5,697 nt of DNA, from assembly GCA_003648125.1 (NCBI GenBank), contig QMOE01000189.1:1-5697 (forward strand), written 5' to 3'. A program made the position numbers and the translations under genes. Numbering within the stretch: the stretch's first letter is position 1; each line of letters begins with the position of its first letter. Of this stretch, positions 4,393-5,697 are shown piece by piece. Under the pieces are notes generated by a model that saw nothing but the letters and a program-made list of their open reading frames with translations, searched no databases and was not told where the DNA came from. Origin of the DNA: Chloroflexota bacterium. GTDB taxonomy: Bacteria > Chloroflexota > Anaerolineae > B4-G1.

Positions 4393-5697
4393 ATGAAAAG
4401 CAAGTGGTTCAACTTGACAGGTCTGTTACTGGTGGTGGTCGTGCTGATCACCGCCTGCGGAGGTGGTGGAGCGGCGACGGAGCCACCTCAGCCAACGGAG
4501 GCCCCACCCACCGCAGCCCCTGCGCCGGCAGAGGGAGAATGCCCTCTCGCCGTCGAGGATGGAGCGGTCATCACCTTCTCCGGTTGGGGTGACGAGACAG
4601 AGCAACAAATCTACCGCGACTCCATCGAGCGCTTCAAGGAGGTCTGCCCCAGTGTGACGGTCAACTATGAGCCGATCCCATCTGACTTTCAGACCAAGCT
4701 CAAGGCCCAGATGGCCGGCGGCACCGCGCCCGACGTGTTTTACGTGGACGACCAGCTCATGACCGCTTTCGCGGCTTCCGGCCAGTTGCTGGCGCTGGAC
4801 GACTTTATGGCCGAGGCCGGCACCGGCCGGGGCGACTTTATCCCCAGCCTGCTGACCATCTTTACCTACGAGGGTAAGACCTATGGCCTGCCCAAGGACT
4901 GGGGCACGCTGGGCCTGATCTACATCCCCGAGGTGCTGGACGAGGCCGGGGTTGATTATCCCACCGAGGACTGGACCTGGGACGATCTGCAGGCGGCGGC
5001 CAAGAAAATCGCCGACAACACCGAGTATGGTGGCTTTTGCCAGGGCGCCGACTGGGCGCGCTTTGCCCCCTGGGTCTTTTCCAACGGCGGCGCGTACGCC
5101 AGCGATGACCTGAGCCAGGCGCTGCTGGACACGCCCGAGGTCAAAGAGATGGCCCAGATGGTGCTCGACATGTACGACGAGGGCAGCCTGGTGCAAGCCA
5201 GCGATGTGGGTGCCAGTTGGTGTGGCGAGGCCATCGGCAAGAAACTGGTGGGCATGACGCTGGAGGGTGGTTGGATGGTCAACTTTATGCGCCAGAACTA
5301 CCCTGACCAGGACTGGAAAGCGGTCTTGATCCCGCAAGGTCCCGAGACCCGCGCCGACGTCATCTTCACCAACGCCATCGGCGTCAACGCTGCCACAAAG
5401 TACCCCAAGGCGGCGGCCGCCTTTACCATCTTTGTCACAGGCCGTGATAACCAGGCCGAGATAGTCAAGACCGGCTTTGCCTACAGCACCCACCCGGATC
5501 AGGTTGACCTGGTGGTGGACGCCAACGACAAGGCCATCGCCGACGGCGGCGTGCTGCCCGACAGTCGTGTGGCCTACTGGGGGCCGAACACGGGCAAGGT
5601 GAACGACGCAGTCGCCCACGCGCTGGAGCGCGTCTATCTGCACGACCAGACCGTGGACGAAGCCTTCGCCCAGGCCCAGGAAGAAGCGGACGCAGTA
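4393..5697 (+). CDS. ABC transporter sugar-binding lipoprotein (family 1), C-terminus beyond window
   Basis: 435 codons are present without a stop, close to the usual 420-460 of the family, so only a few residues are probably missing. Residues 1-22 are a lipoprotein signal peptide: basic start MKSK, hydrophobic core, lipobox ITAC with lipidated C22. A Gly- then Pro/Thr/Ala/Glu-rich tether (23-48) links it to the solute-binding domain. Typical family-1 features are the first strand ITFSGWGDE (60-68), the KLKAQMAGGTAPDVFYVD segment (102-119), TYGLPKDWGTLGLIYIPEVL, WTWDDLQAAAKKIA, LEGGWMVNF and AAAAFTIFVTG. The protein would sit outside the membrane and deliver sugar to CUT1-type permeases, probably encoded downstream. 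Context suggests an alpha-glucodisaccharide ligand, but the sequence does not prove it. Four further cysteines (50, 85, 216, 277) are unusual for this family and could form disulfides. Confidence 0.92.
   Translation, partial: MKSKWFNLTGLLLVVVVLITACGGGGAATEPPQPTEAPPTAAPAPAEGECPLAVEDGAVITFSGWGDETEQQIYRDSIERFKEVCPSVTVNYEPIPSDFQTKLKAQMAGGTAPDVFYVDDQLMTAFAASGQLLALDDFMAEAGTGRGDFIPSLLTIFTYEGKTYGLPKDWGTLGLIYIPEVLDEAGVDYPTEDWTWDDLQAAAKKIADNTEYGGFCQGADWARFAPWVFSNGGAYASDDLSQALLDTPEVKEMAQMVLDMYDEGSLVQASDVGASWCGEAIGKKLVGMTLEGGWMVNFMRQNYPDQDWKAVLIPQGPETRADVIFTNAIGVNAATKYPKAAAAFTIFVTGRDNQAEIVKTGFAYSTHPDQVDLVVDANDKAIADGGVLPDSRVAYWGPNTGKVNDAVAHALERVYLHDQTVDEAFAQAQEEADAV

Noticed and set aside
4413..4442. Promoter from TTGACA at 4414-4419
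   Set aside because: The -35-like hexamer is within the signal-peptide codons and no -10-like sequence lies 16-18 bp downstream.
4426..5643. Long minus-strand ORF (405 codons) opposite the binding-protein gene
   Set aside because: It is a shadow of the lipoprotein gene, which has signal peptide, lipobox, family motifs and a good ribosome site; the antisense product has no recognisable features.

Overview
The window looks like chromosomal DNA of a GC-rich bacterium. The best guess is a Chloroflexota member of the Anaerolineae/Caldilineae type. That guess rests on the style of the genes (a LacI regulator, a GH65 phosphorylase fused to a phosphatase-fold mutase, and a lipoprotein sugar binder with a Pro/Thr/Ala-rich tether), on strong GC bias at third codon positions, and on GC-rich palindromic intergenic repeats. 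No phylogenetic marker is present, so the assignment is tentative.

Layout, all on the + strand. Positions 1-79 hold a palindromic, REP-like repeat flanked by 20-base direct repeats. Positions 129-234 form a compact control region: a near-consensus sigma-70 promoter with an extended -10, a LacI-type operator over the start site, a perfect 7-bp hairpin followed by six T (an intrinsic terminator by form), and a second, weaker operator 52 bp from the first. Next come a LacI-family repressor (235-1269) and, 21 bp later, a 952-residue fusion (1291-4149) of a GH65 disaccharide phosphorylase with a beta-phosphoglucomutase. A 243-bp gap with a strong hairpin and two ribosome-binding-like sites follows. 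The last gene is an ABC sugar-binding lipoprotein (4393 to the window end), which lacks only its C-terminus.

The genes form a coherent alpha-glucodisaccharide utilisation unit. The lipoprotein captures a sugar outside the membrane and presumably hands it to permeases encoded beyond the window. The GH65 domain cleaves it with phosphate to beta-glucose 1-phosphate plus a second product, and the fused mutase turns beta-glucose 1-phosphate into glucose 6-phosphate for glycolysis. The LacI protein probably senses a sugar and represses its own operon. The exact disaccharide (kojibiose, trehalose, maltose, nigerose or another) cannot be decided from the sequence.

The most unusual points are the terminator-like hairpin between two helically phased operators in the repressor leader, and the linker joining the two enzyme domains, which is a degenerate 7-base tandem repeat read as a 7-residue repeat. 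The second may be a visible scar of how the two genes fused.
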